A DNA stretch of 64,000 nucleotides from Chalciporus piperatus (taxonomy: Eukaryota > Basidiomycota > Agaricomycetes > Boletales > Boletaceae), in the NCBI GenBank assembly GCA_038093975.1, contig JBBPTG010000085.1, positions 51,008 to 115,007 on the forward strand, in the 5' to 3' direction. Below are positions 43,765 to 55,972 of this stretch, piece after piece. Positions within the stretch are counted from its first letter, which is position 1, and each line of letters opens with the position of its first letter. A program made the position numbers and the translations under genes. The notes beneath the pieces were generated by a model. The model was not told the origin of the DNA and ran no database searches. It saw only the letters and a list, made by a program, of their open reading frames with translations.

Positions 43765-45960
43765 TACAAAGAAATTAAATAACGACCACTGTTCGCTGAG
43801 ACCTAGCAGCGATACACGGTAAATGGTCACTGGTGGAATGGGTGTTCATCCTCATCAAGTTGTTCCGGTTATATAGCTCGAGCTCGAGTGCCGCCTCACG
43901 AGTACGGCTATTGCGGCATTGCTCGTCCCTGTTTGTCAGGCACCCAGATACGTACTAATTCTTGATGCAATGCCACCACACTGCATTGAATATTCCCTTG
44001 GCACTTAGTAGGGACATTCAGGTTGGTACATACCACCTAACGCCGGGATGAAATGCAGATTTAATCTCCAGACTCCAGCGCCCTGGCATTGGACAGCTAT
44101 CGAGGGGTGGAAATCGGAGGAGTCAGACATTTCTGAATCGACCTCGAACGACACAACGTGTGTTGGAGTCCAGTTGGACTGTTGCCAAACTTTACGAAGG
44201 TTGCGGGTCGCGAGTCCTGTGAACACGGTCCAGAAACTGTAAGCGCGTCGGCTGTTCTTGACGTTCCACCAACGGCTCGGAGTGGGTCGCTTGCTACCAC
44301 TCGGAGTTATTATCAGCTATACATAACCTAGAGAAGAAACAAAAGTCCGTGCAGTGGGGCTGTGGCCTTTTGCACCTTGAGTGCTGGTAGACGCCATGGT
44401 ACACCTGTAGATTACGCTGAAGTTCCGGCGGGAGCGCCGAGGTTGGCAGTGTCAAGGTTACAAATGCAACTTGAGTGCAACCACTTAACCCAAACTTAAC
44501 CGATCTTATCCTCGTGCGCGTGGTCGCAGACAAGACCAAAAAAGACTTTTCTGCTCACATGACTCTGGGAATACACGCTGCCTCCAAGATTTGCGCGGAT
44601 TTAATTTTCAAGCAGTACTACACCGTCTAGTATCTACCGACGAGACGGGCGGGTCACCAGACAAAGTAGCTTACAGGGAGCTCGAGGTTACTAATCCGGC
44701 AGTGTCTCTCTCTTGCATCCCATGGATAACTTAACTACACTCCGAAGGATTCAGATCACCTACTACTGTAGGTGTTATGCCGATCCCCAGGTTGTTTTTA
44801 TTTACTAATACAACATCTTAATGTTTAGAAACTACATTGGTCCAGGGCGACCAGCATTTAAAATCGCCCCTTGTGTCCGTCGAGTTTCAAGCGGGTTAGA
44901 CCAACCGCTCTGCAATTTGTCAGATCTGAGTCCACTTCGGCTCGGACGAAGTGCCACTGTCTCGAGGTACTCGTAAACATTCCTGTACATGTGACACTGA
45001 CGCTTCATTCAGCGGCGCGTTGCAGCATCCATCCGCTCAAGCACCAACTGTGTATCAGCGCCAGAGCCAGGTAAGTAATGTAGTTTGGGCGGAAATCCAG
45101 AAATAGTACCCTGCCGAAGGTGAACAGCCAATCATGAATTCCTTGATCCGGGCCAACCCAATCCCATAAGGTTACCGAGCACTGCCAGTGGGTACAGTGC
45201 GAGTGAGCTAGAAGGGATCTCTGTTGGTCTCGAAGCGCAATGTCTCCCACGATGCGATCATTGAGTCTGGTTCACGCAGGTTCACGCAGACCGGAATTAC
45301 AGTATGTCCCAATTGACAGCTTCCTATCACCTCTGATAGGTGATGGTTCACTCGGCATTAAGGCACGTCCAAGATGTGATGCGATTATGACCCCATCCTC
45401 CACATTTCGCCCATCCCACGCCGAGCTCAAAATAGGATTTTATACAATGGACCATGAAGCGCGTTCGAAGCCCGATCCTTTTCGAGTGCGCGGGTCCTGA
45501 TCTGCGAACTTGGGTCTCGCTCGATTTATTCTAATCGGTACAACGTAAACAGTAATTTATCTAGCTGTCCTCTGTCAATGGAAAAGAGATAACCAAGTCC
45601 AGGAGGATGCTCACCAATCGACTTATAGGGCGCATCATTGTATCGTACGTGTGTCTCAAAGTAGGTAGTAATGCTGAATCCATCTCGTTGCCTTTGTCCA
45701 TTGATTCTGAGCGCGAGCAGACAACCAGACCGAGATGAGCGCTTGAGCGCTCGTTGAACTATATACGGCCAGTCACGGTCAGATTCATTTTGGAATGTGT
45801 TGACGCAGGCCATGCAAAATTAGCGAGCCCAGAAGGGCGCTGATGCGGCGCCGTAGATCATGTTGATCATCAGCCTAAGAGGTGCACGTATGGGTGGGAG
45901 GGAACGAGGTGCCGGTAATCCCTGGAACTAATGGACACAGTTGGAAGAGACCCAATTTTC
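43765..45960. other. Long intergenic region
   Basis: Contains the upstream region of the laccase and about 2 kb without a recognised gene. Open frames at 45240-45500 (plus) and 45526-45813 (minus) have no known domain. No strong repeats seen. Confidence 0.4.
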
Positions 45961-45982
45961 ACTCTACATACTACGGGCCACA

Positions 45983-47457
45983 TCACTGATCATCCTGATG
46001 CACAACTATCAGAATCGATTTGCGCGATACACGCTCAAAGTTTGATACGTGCGCATTTAGTCCCTGATACATCAACTGTTTTCGGCATTGTGTCCACGAG
46101 TAAGCCATATGCGGAAGGCCACTCATGTCTAGACGATCTAAGGGTATCTTCCCTCCTGTGAGCTTGAAAGTCTCGAGCGGACGACTTGAGCGATACAGGA
46201 AGCTCTGGAACTCTTTCATGTGGCCATTTTAATAAGATCAGTATGGCGCAAACTTGGCAGGTTCAGCATATCTACCAGCAGGAGATTCCCGAAATAGCCC
46301 TGACGTATTCTGGTTGAACGGGGCACGGGATGCCATGAGAGGGGGGTGGTGGTGGACAGAACTGAGGGGGTATCGAGAGGATATCAGTTTGTCCACCCCG
46401 GGTTGGGGACGGCGGAAAGAGCATCAATGATGACACTGCAGCTACAATGACGTGTTTTATCGATCGGGAGGTGCTCAGGCGTAAGATTGTTTTCGATTTT
46501 CGATTTAGGGTATGGGAAAACCTGATAGTAGCAAAGGTTGGGGAGCATCAACTTGAAGGCATCCAACAACAAACCATCGTCATATAGCTGGGCGATGTGT
46601 AGCGATTGGAGGTTTAGATGGGTAGGTGAGACCGACTTCGTATGCTTGTGAATGGCAACTGGGGAGAAGATAAAGTGGTCGAGGTTGGGACACGTTAGAA
46701 GGAACGTTGAGAATATGCGCTTGTCAAGGTTGCGGTCCTCGTCACATTCGATCACCACCGATAGATGTGTGAGGTTCGCCCCCATCCGGGGTTGAACTTT
46801 ATTCGAAGGAATAGAGTGATATTTAAAATGGACTTAAGTTATTGAGTGAATTCCCTAAATTCCGTGAATTGCATGAGATTGCGTGGAATTTCATGCCTTT
46901 GCCGCGAGTTCCCGCGGGAGGTTTTTCCTGATGAAAATGGACAGAACGCCGACGTCGAAAACGACAGATCAAATCACGAGGGTGCGGAGGAGGGGCTGTG
47001 GTTGGATGATCGATATATCCCTTTTCTCATCGTTGCCATATCTAGGCAAAGACAGGCAAAGACGCTTCAATGCAGGTATATCCGCAAGTAAGAGATCCAG
47101 ACTGTTCGCCTCGTCAAATTAAACGCTGAAGTTGGTAGACTGACTGATGTAAAGCCGCGAGAACTGGATGGTTGACTCTCTCCATCGAGGACCACGAACC
47201 CGGGGAGTTACGTCGACTTTAATTTCAGCGCAAGCAGAGAGGCCTTTGCATTCTTGAGCCAATTGGGGCAGCAACCGCCGCTCCCGGCGTGCCTTGCGAC
47301 TCTGAGTTGGTGTGACAGACAACGAACACCAGAGCCTCGGGGTATTGAGCGCCACATCCCCCCAGCCCCTACATACCCTCGTCAGGAGCAATGGTGCATG
47401 GTCCCTATTTGGCGTGATGTGTATCTCCACCTTGGCTCCGGTCTGAGCGCACCACAC
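45983..47457 (-). pseudogene. F-box/LRR-type gene, disrupted
   Basis: From right to left on the minus strand: APLLLTRVCRGWGDVALNTP (F-box-like start of Agaricomycete F-box proteins), ADIPALKRLCLSLPRYGND and PLLRTLVI, then a break containing a transposon end, then THLSVVIECDEDRN, FSTFLLTCPNLDHFIFSP, LNLQSLHIAQLYDDG, and after stops SLRHTDLIKM, EFQSFLYRSSRPLETFKLTG. These LRR-like phrases are in order but lie in different frames with stops between them. F-box proteins normally recruit targets to SCF ubiquitin ligases; this copy looks dead. Introns cannot explain all breaks. Confidence 0.65.
46916..46933 (+). repeat. Solo Plavaka-type terminal repeat inside the F-box gene
   Basis: GGGAGGTTTTTCCTGATG is the exact complement of CATCAGGAAAAACCTCCC, the first 18 nt of the Plavaka element at 52984. 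No partner end was found nearby. Confidence 0.6.
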
Positions 47458-49413
47458 CCGAACGATATACTAATCACAAGCACCAGATATTAATTGGTTT
47501 GCCTAGGAAAAGCTACACGGAAGGAACTGACGATCGGCAAACTGGAAATGATGTCAGGGCGCTGAACGTAGTAGGCTGCCCAAGCTCAACTACCGCATTC
47601 CCCCTCTCGCGAGCAACAGATGCGTCCACGACGGAGCAATGAGTCGGTGCGACCATCAGCGAAAGCGGGGATCAGATGACAGGCACGAAGGACAAGGGAT
47701 CCAAATGCAGCACCTGACAACGCAACCCGTTAGTCTAGTAGCGGAGGATTGGGAACTTAACCTAGAAGGCAGCGAGTTCCCCGGTAGTGTGCCTGGAAAG
47801 ACTTATCGATTCCGACGATCAGGAGATCAAGTGTATTGTGAACACTGCTCGTGATCTGAGGAATCCCGAGTCGCACTTTACGCTGGGACTAATGACGAAT
47901 GATGACGTAGGGCATTGTGAGACCGTCCATGCTCGTGGAAGAGGTGCACAATGGGAAGGAGGACTCATCGGTGTTGTACATTCCTGCCGTTCCACTGTGC
48001 GTGAAAAAGTGAACTTTCGGTGTCCTCGATGATTTGCCCAATACGAAACGTGTTCTGCCAGTGCTGGGTACCGAGGATGAATATAGATTTGACTCACGAG
48101 GGGTCCGTACGCAACCTGAAGTGATATCCCCGTTGGAGTAGGAGACGTGCGGAAATTGAGGGAAGGGCAGCAGGGAACTCAGACAAGAGTGGAGGTCCGC
48201 AACCGCAACCGCAACCGCATGACTTGAGCGACCTTGCATGATCGCGTGTACTAGTATCGGACGGTCGCGTCTATTTGATATGAAACGACATAGGTAGACT
48301 CGCGCGGAACGATCGAGGTTGGTTCTGTGGGTATACACGGAACTGTAGAATCAGCGAAGTCACCTTACAGGCGGAAATAGGTCGATTTAACCATCATTCC
48401 GTCGCCTACCAGGCCCTACCTCAAGGTTGTGAGCTCATGATACAGTGTGAGCGGTAAACATGAGGATGATCATGTCACGGTCGGAGTTGGAAACCCCATT
48501 TTGCTCCAGTCCATCATATGGTCTTCTGGTCTCGCAAGCTCAAATCAAACCTGGGTCAGGGTGATGGCCTGACTCGAATTTGACTATCCGATTGAAATGG
48601 AACGAGGGCAAGTCAAACACAGGCTCGCCCTCCCCCAGATGCTTCTTCACTTATCGGATTGAGGCCACGAGCAATGTGGACAATGGGTGATCGGGCAATC
48701 GCAAAACGTGCTCTCATTTCTACCTCGCGGCGTTTTACTGGCCATAGTTGCTTGGCAGCCTGAGACGAGGCATGCACCAGAGTGGACACACAAGTTGCCA
48801 ACCACCATAACAACCATCCAACAGGGAAGCAATATTCTTGTCCTGATAGGCCTGGTGCCAGCCGATAAGGGTTAACGTACAGAACGACTATTGTTCCGCA
48901 TGGCACACGAAGGCGGTACGTACACGTCGCCGTCGCTATCGTCCAGGGAAGCGCTAATTGGATGGTGGTTTAGAATGCCAGCCTCTCATCTGTTCCTCAG
49001 TTCCGCTGAGTCCCCGAGTCAGCCCAATGCCATGTGTGAAGTATATCGACAGGACCATCCAATCAGGTCAGTTGATACCAATGCATGGGTCAATCATGTT
49101 TTCATGAGTGCAGTACGGTATTAGCGCCACTTCGCTTTAGACTTTCATTTTCATCGTGACTTCTGACTTCCTCGACATGGCCGAGGTCATACAACCCCCC
49201 CTGGAGATGTATAACCTCCGCCACGCCGTGTGAGTGCACTGTGGATGTATGTTCGACATATCATGTCCGACATTTCATTGAGTATTTGGCAGGAAATTTT
49301 CAAGGGCCGTTAGCCTTCTCAGGGCACTGTATATGTATCATCGAGGCTTACGAGCATTTATCCGCGCACCATAAATTAGACTCAAGGCAAGTGAATCGGC
49401 CCACCAGCAAATC
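47458..49413. other. Long intergenic region
   Basis: No recognised gene. Open frames at 47639-47854 and 47889-48338 have no known domain. CCGCAACCGCAACCGCAACC near 48195-48220 is a short hexamer repeat. Confidence 0.4.
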
Positions 49414-51054
49414 ATGATCGCTAAACTGTTAACTGGACTTCTCTTCGTTCTCGCGGTTGCACAACACGTTTTGTGCGCCACTTACTCACGTTCAAGCAGC
49501 CTTTCAGGCCAAAACTTCATCGACGCATTCACCTGGGAGACGAATGCTGATCCTAACTATGGGCGTGTGTATGTGACAAGCCCTCGCTTGCTCTGCATCG
49601 GTAGTCATTGACATATGGACAGGAACTACGTCGATTTGGCAACATCACAATCGAAAGGTCTCGTGTCAGTTTCTGGGAATCAAGTAACGCTACGTCCCGA
49701 TAGTACAACTGTACTCAACTCGACAGGACCTGGACGGGATTCGTTCAACATTTTGTCGACTAACCAGTATACCACTCACGTCGCCGTGTAATTATGTCTC
49801 CCCTTAGTTCGTCCTCTGGGGTTGATATCCATCCTGCACAGTTTTGACATCGTACATATGCCTGAAGGCTGTGGAACTTGGCCTGCAGTGTGTATGTCAA
49901 GCGCTTATTTGTCGTAGCTGATCATATATACTGACACAATCCTCTACACAGGGTTGGTTGAATCACATTCTATCGTTGATCACTTACTCAGCTGGAGTAA
50001 TATTTTATTTTATTAGGGTAAGCGTATACTAGGCAACCCATTTGATCTAATGCCTCATCTATTTTCAGGAGCTTGGCGCGAACTGGCCTGAAGGGGTATG
50101 GCTACTTGAAATTCGGACGGTTTCGTGCTAACGTTGGGATACATTAGGGAGAAATCGATATCGTGGAGGGCATCAACTCCCAAGCCTCCAACCTTGTGAC
50201 TTTACATGCCAGTGCAAGTACGTCCTATCTTTTGTTCGTATACAGATTGGTTCCTCATTCACTTGTCGTAGATTGTACGATGCCATCGCCTCGTACTATG
50301 TCAGGGTAAACATATTCATCTTAATGTGCTGTTCTCGACGATCTCATCATAGTGTGATAGGACAAGCCAAGGAACAAACTGCAACGTTTATGAAACCAAC
50401 AATTCAGGATGCGGTGTCTCGGTCGATACCGCAAACAGCTACGGTTCCTCATTCAATTCGGCCGGCGGAGGATGGTGAGTGTTCCTTCCTACTGGTACTC
50501 CGACACTGCATGGTGCTTACCATACTGAACCAGGTATGCTATTGAACGAACGACATCGTTTCTCAGAGTCTTCTTTTGGAGTCGACAGAGCTGTTCTGTT
50601 CCGAGCGATGTCAAGACCGCTGGATCGACGGCTAACACGGACAACTGGGTAAGGGCCTCTTAACTCGCTATGTCGTAAGAATTTCTAAGGTGTTCTGATG
50701 ATTTCAATAGGGAACGCCTGTTGCATACTTCCCGAGCAGCATGACTTGCGATTTCTCGACTCATCTCAGCCCCTTCAATATCGTTGTCGACCTAGATTTC
50801 TGTACGTAGTTCCGTTCCACGCCTTGCCTTACGCAGTTGGAGGTGACCACTGTTATGCAGGTGGTGCATGGGCTGGTAATTCCCAGCTCTACAGCGCAGC
50901 TGGTTGTCCGTCGACTTGCTCTGGTAAGTTTGGCGTGCTTTTTCAATTACGACGAGGGGCTGAGGATCCGAATTTTGAAGATTATGTGGATAACAATCCA
51001 TCGGGGTTCAAGGATGCCTACTTTACTTTCAACGCGTTGAATATCTATGAGTGA
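49414..51054 (+). CDS. Secreted GH16 family endo-beta-1,3(4)-glucanase (plus copy)
   Basis: Thirteen exons give exactly 327 residues: 49414-49568, 49623-49787, 49842-49891, 49952, 50017, 50069-50095, 50148-50217, 50272-50305, 50361-50474, 50534-50648, 50711-50801, 50861-50923, 50957-51054. Signal peptide MIAKLLTGLLFVLAVAQHVLC. The catalytic ExDxxE is in GEIDIVEG (exon from 50148). Other family landmarks are MPEGCGTWPAV, NWPEG, NNSGCGVSVDT, FNSAGGGW, CGAWAGN, GCPSTC and AYFTFNALNIYE. The Trp after PAV is encoded by T (end of 49891), G (49952) and G (50017), each bounded by AG and GT. Predicted role is extracellular cleavage of beta-1,3/1,4-glucan. It is a diverged paralogue of the gene at 20994. 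Confidence 0.85.
49952..49952 (+). other. Putative one-nucleotide exon 1 of GH16 (plus copy)
   Basis: G between ACACAG and GTTGGT. Its introns are 60 nt (49892-49951) and 64 nt (49953-50016). Confidence 0.6.
50017..50017 (+). other. Putative one-nucleotide exon 2 of GH16 (plus copy)
   Basis: G between TATTAG and GTAAGC. The following intron is 50018-50068 (51 nt). Confidence 0.6.
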
Positions 51055-52095
51055 TCGCGACTAGAGAAAGATGAGTGAATGTATGCCAATCATGGGTGTC
51101 TTGACGATGCCCAGGTATGTATGATGTTCGGGCGATAATCATAATGGTGTTACCGGTGTTACAGAGATGGCAGAGGATAGGGAGGATATACTCCCAGGTC
51201 GGAGAAGCAAAGTTGGGGAAAGCCCTTCGGGTGATTGAAAGTTGTGGGAGTTTTGGAGGATGATTGAGCACTGTACTTTGTTCTTCTTTATCAGAAAGAG
51301 TGATAGCGTGTTCAAATCTGGTCTTTCTGCCCCTGAATCGAATAGACATAAGATCAACAAACTTACAATCGTAAAGTATCTGGAAAGAGTAGACTTGTGA
51401 GTTCCATGCTTCGGCAGGATTGTGGCTGGTGGTTCGATTTACGCATCTGCCCTTGAGAGTGAAAAAAAGCGCAGCCTGCTGCCCATTGCACTGACGGCGC
51501 GCAAAGTCGGAAGTGCACAGGCTTTGCTTACACAACACATTACACTATTCAAAATAACTTAATGATGAACCTGGCACAAGGAGCCCTACAAAATAATGTT
51601 TAGCATATCTGAAGGTAATATGGTAAACAATAGTTTGAATAAAGTTAGCATATTTTACTGTTCATCATGTGAAAGATATGGTAAACCATGTTTAGCCTAA
51701 CATTAGCATATTGTGAGATGCAATAATTGAACAGCATTGCAATCTGGAATTTAAATATCATTCAGATATCTCTTGTCAATTGTATCGGATAATAACACAG
51801 TGTTGTTGGTGCCTTATGGTGATAGAACTTGAACATTATTTGAATAGACTTTTAGGATGTTATTTACATATTGTTAACAATATTTCTTTCGCGGTTATTG
51901 TAAATGTGATTTCTCATATTGTTATCATAAAGACAGTCGAATTATTGTAAATGAAATATTTGAGACCCGTCATAGGGGTTAGGTTTTTTTTTGAAAAGAG
52001 GGGGACGAGCTGGGAGGAGATTCTGAACAGAAATGGGAGTCGATGAGGAGGAGTTGTTCCTTGAGTTAGAGGGAATGGACATGATGCGAAAGAGG
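51055..52095. other. Intergenic, AT-rich
   Basis: 3' UTR of the GH16 gene, then a strongly AT-rich part at 51540-51960 with repeated (T)TTAGCATAT and TGGTAAAC phrases. No gene. Confidence 0.4.
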
Positions 52096-52200
52096 GGGAC
52101 AACAATCCGGCAGAAGTGGACAACAATCCAGCAGAAGTGGACAACAATCCGAGGGAAGTGGACAACAATCCGAGGGAGGCGGACAACAATCCGTGAGAGA
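52096..52200. repeat. 21-bp minisatellite, array 1
   Basis: Five units of the GGACAACAATCC(R)G type in direct order. Open on the minus strand as a repeated (G)LLSTSA peptide, but no gene is supported. Confidence 0.8.
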
Positions 52201-52395
52201 TGGCTAAAAGGGAATCATTAAATTGATGTCGTAGTAGAACCGCGAGGAGAATACTCACATGCGGAGTCGTTGAACCACATTCGCGATCATCTGAGAGCAG
52301 TCTCGAGGCGCTCGATGAAGGAGCGGAGCGGGATTGGGCGTAGAGAGCGTGGAAGGCCGAGTGCATGAGATGCGAGGACTCCGATGTGGGATTTG

Positions 52396-52895
52396 TCAGA
52401 TCCACGCATACCGAAAGAGGTGGACAACGATCCGGCAAGGAATACGAGGGGAATACTCACGTTGTTGAACCACATTCGCGGTCATCTCGAGATACGCATG
52501 GTCACGTGGGTGAAGCTCATCACGACGCCTCTGCTCTGACTCGATACATAGATGACGAATGGTGTTTTCTAGAGGCTTTGATTGTGTTTCGCGATGACGA
52601 CGACTTCTCGAATCTTTCGAGCCTTTCATTCTCCAGCTGCATCGCCACATCGCTGGCGCGGCTTCCGGTCGGCTCGCAGCGCGCCATTGGGATCGTCTGG
52701 TAATGGGCAAGCGATCCGAACGAAGAGTTAGGCTGAGCTGCAGTAGATGGGCGGGAGGACGCTGTGAAACGGGAGATGGCTAGCGGGAGTGTTGGTTCTG
52801 GGAATTCGGAGCATTGCTGTATCTGTCCGTGTAGCGTCAAGGCGGTCGTTCCTTGGGTCGATTGCCTATAGAGGGGATGCGAGGTGATGCGAAAG
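52396..52895 (-). pseudogene. UFD4-like gene, 5'-end fragment I
   Basis: MPITRRSQWRAASRPEA at 52710 (minus) is identical to the start at 63213. About 200 bp of upstream DNA (52711-52895) is nearly identical to 63214-63420. The coding homology soon stops. It looks like a duplicated promoter plus first exon. Confidence 0.7.
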
Positions 52896-52981
52896 AGGGG
52901 GACAACGATCCGGCAGAAGTGGACAACGATCCGGCAGAAGTGGACGACGATCCGACAGAGGTGGACAACGATCCGGCAAGG
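52896..52981. repeat. 21-bp minisatellite, array 2
   Basis: About four units with GACAACGATCCGGCAG core, directly left of the Plavaka element and ending CCGGCAAGGTA. Confidence 0.85.
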
Positions 52982-52983
52982 TA

Positions 52984-53012
52984 CATCAGGAAAAACCTCC
53001 CCCTGATAATTG
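52984..53012 (+). repeat. Plavaka left terminal inverted repeat
   Basis: Begins CATCAGGAAAAACCTCCCCC. Its complement lies at 59527-59555 with one mismatch. Confidence 0.9.
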
Positions 53013-53490
53013 TATGAAATTGTTGATATTATCAAGAAAAGGCAACAAAAATCTGATATTTTGTAGAAATACAACATTTCTTACATTTTATGTTGATATC
53101 CTGGCCCCCCCAAATCATTTCAAGAATTCTTGAGAATAATGCATATTACCAGCTATATTTTCATATAATTTGCAGTATATTATCTTGAGTAGTGGATGAA
53201 TTAGCACCATTTTTTCGACCATAAAGGCCCATAATTTGCAGGTAATTCATGGATATTTCAAAACAGATTAAATTGATTCACCGGGTATGTAGCATACATC
53301 AACAGATTGGTGAAATCAAAGGAGGACTCGAAAACGGAATCAAGAATATAAAAACGGAAACACGAACACTGCCAACCATCATCATTAATCATCAATAAGA
53401 TCCCAATTAACCTCTCCGAGAATTTCCTTCGCCGTGAGATCTGATGATGCCAGATTGACTGGCTTCTCACCACTAAAAGAAGCGCAGATG

Positions 53491-55742
53491 TCAAATGGAC
53501 GGCGTGACGGGCAGAAAAAAAACCCACACTGCCGCGGAATAGATGCTGTGTGTCAGATTGTGGTAGGTGACCGGCTTGGAGCGGCGGAGTGTGAGGAGGA
53601 TAACAACGAGTTTCTTGAAGAGCGAGTCGAGCTGTGACCCAGCAAAATCAGTGGACCGGCCTAGAATGGAATCTTGAATGACGGAAGCAACCTAGTTCAG
53701 CTCGTTAGTCACCGTAAAAACCAACCACACGAAAAAGAGCCACTGACCCCAACGGATGCCAAGGCGACCATGAACAGCGAAACCTCACGCTGGCCTACCT
53801 GGGTATCACTTGACGATGTAAGGCGACCAGCAAATTCTAGACCAAGATTGTTGTATTGGGAGCCGGCCGTGAAAAACGCGCATTCAACGGTCTTTGCAAT
53901 CACCGGGCTCCGAAATGGCTTGGCCCTATCAAACCCTTCGTCCTCGGACCAGGGATAGACGAATGAATTGCCATGGAGGAGATTGTTGTTGTGTTGATGC
54001 GAGTTGGTCTGTAAGCCGAGGTGACTCGGGGCAACCATATTGATACATTTCTTGAAGCTGCTGCGAATCAAGGAGAGGCGTTGGGCAACCTGCAGCCACG
54101 GGGGGTGAGCCGGGCATGTAAGATATAATATGGAACTCACATAGTTGACGAGCGGTTCGATATAGAAGCGCTCGGAACCCTCCTCGAGGCGGTGTGCTAT
54201 ATCATACTCCCCGTCGTAACCAAGGGACTCTGCAGCCTTGATAAGCGAACATAATGCAATTTTTTCCAAACCTCCCATGCTGAATGGTGTTGACATCTTG
54301 AGTACTGCATCATTTGACATCTCCAGCATCACGTCGGGATCACCAACCACGAGTGCCACCTGCGCAAACTCGTAGCTGCCATGAACCACCTTCTGAATGT
54401 CTGCATTCTGGTCCTTCAGGCCAATTGCCGATGTCTTCTTTGTCTTCTTGAAGATCTTCAGCTTGGTACGAGACTTCCATGGCTTGGTTTCCTCGTCGCT
54501 CGCAGCAGACTCGGACATATCTGTGGTTGCATGAGTCGTCGAATCCTTTCCCCGTTTGACCGTTTGAGAGGGTGCACGAGTGGCATTGGATGTCCGTTTA
54601 TGTGGAGCGGCCTGAGCTGGATTAGGAAGGATAACAGGTCGCTATTGAAACACGATAGTCAGTAGAGATATCATAGTGGGAATAAGACCAACAAGTAACC
54701 TCTTCCTCAAGCTTTATTTGCCGGCGAGTCATTTTTTCCTTGGATGGCAAATCTGCCTCGCTTGCGTCGCCGGCTGGAGACGTGCCTGGAATTTCTTCGA
54801 TGTCGGAAGTAGGGGGTCCAGCAGGCTCGGAGGATGTCAGACTCGGTACACGAGACTTGAGGTGTTCCTTGGAGGGATTCTGCTGAGCAGCCTTCGAGGG
54901 TTGATGGCTGATTATCTTCGCTTGCTGTGAAAAGACAGGATGATAAGTTGGTCACGGAATCGAAAAATCACCTACCTCGGCTTGGAGAATGTGCTGAGAT
55001 ACGCTATCATATTTTTCTTCTGTGCTGCTGGCTTCATCAGAGCTTACTGACTTGTCACCGGCATCATCACCGCTGTCGTTATACTTGCCATCCTGGTCAT
55101 CAGTACCATCAGCATCTATGCTTGGGGCACGATGAGTGCGCCGGCCGGGAAATTTGGGTTTTGTTTTGGTCGAAACAGTCGTGGCCTCGCGACCTAGTAG
55201 TAGCAGTGCAATCAGCGAAGGTTTGTCATAAGCGAAAAAATTCACTGTACTACTTACTGGATTTCAACTTCTTGGGTCTTGGGGCACGATGGGCTTCGAC
55301 TGAACCAGACCGTTTGCGTTTCTCAGCCTTGTCATCTGAGCCCGAATTCCCTGTCCCGTGATGAGCGGGCGCTGTTTCACGTTCCTTAGGTGCCGCACTC
55401 TTCGATCCTGAGCTCTTGGATTTGGACTTCGGCTTCAGTGAAGCCCAAGCTGAGATAAAGTTAGTAAGTATTAACTTTGTTGGTGTACAAGGCTGACGAG
55501 GATTTTCAAGGAGCGCCGACTTTGCCGCACGAGAAGCTGCAGTAAAGGCCCTGATTCAGATACCTTTCCCGGTATTAATCTGGCTACTCACCTCGACCGC
55601 TGGACTGAGATGGTTCTGGTTCAGCCTCGGTCGGTTCGGTTTTCTTCTGCTTGGAAGATTGACTCCGAGTCGGATTGTCAACAGCAGAAACCTTCCCGGC
55701 ACGGCCAGAAGCATGGGGCTTGGTATGGTCTTTGGATGCCAT
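53491..55742 (-). CDS. DUF6532-like transposon-borne protein
   Basis: Starts MASKDHTKPHASGRAGK (ATG 55742) and is divergent from the transposase, with about 230 bp between the starts. The first half is low-complexity, charged and Ser/Pro-rich with basic clusters (KQKKTEPTEAEPEPSQSS). The second half is folded: EFAQVALVVGDPDVMLEMSN, GLEKIALCSLIKAAESLGYD, LIRSSFKKCINM, SEDEGFDRAKPFRSPVIAKT, VECAFFTAGSQYNNLGLEF, MVALASVG and then, after an intron, VASVIQDSILGR. This pattern fits DUF6532, common in Agaricomycetes next to transposases, as I remember it. Function is unknown; it may help transposition or regulate it. Exon limits are approximate, especially at the 3' end, where splicing past 53709 is needed to continue into 53491. 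Confidence 0.65.
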
Positions 55743-55972
55743 TGAGGTTTATGTTCGAGGGGGAGTCTACAATATAAAGGGAGATGAGCACGAGAAACGA
55801 GGAAGAGAGGGAAACGAACACGCGACGCGGCTCGGAATGGTTACACGCGGTGAGTGAATTTGAACAAACCCTGGAGCATTATCAAATAAGCATACTCAAG
55901 ACGGCAATGTTTCCGTATTCTCTCTGCGCCTCTCCCCGTCCTTCCAAGTAGCATCCAGTATCTGTCAGAAAA

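Noticed and set aside
50802..50860. Coding reading FGGDHCYAGGAWAG in the plus GH16 gene
   Set aside because: The downstream acceptor TTATGCAG gives FCGAWAG, matching the family, and the total frame closes only with it.
51029..51538. 169-codon minus-strand open frame 3' of GH16
   Set aside because: Overlaps the GH16 end and AT-rich DNA; no recognisable domain.
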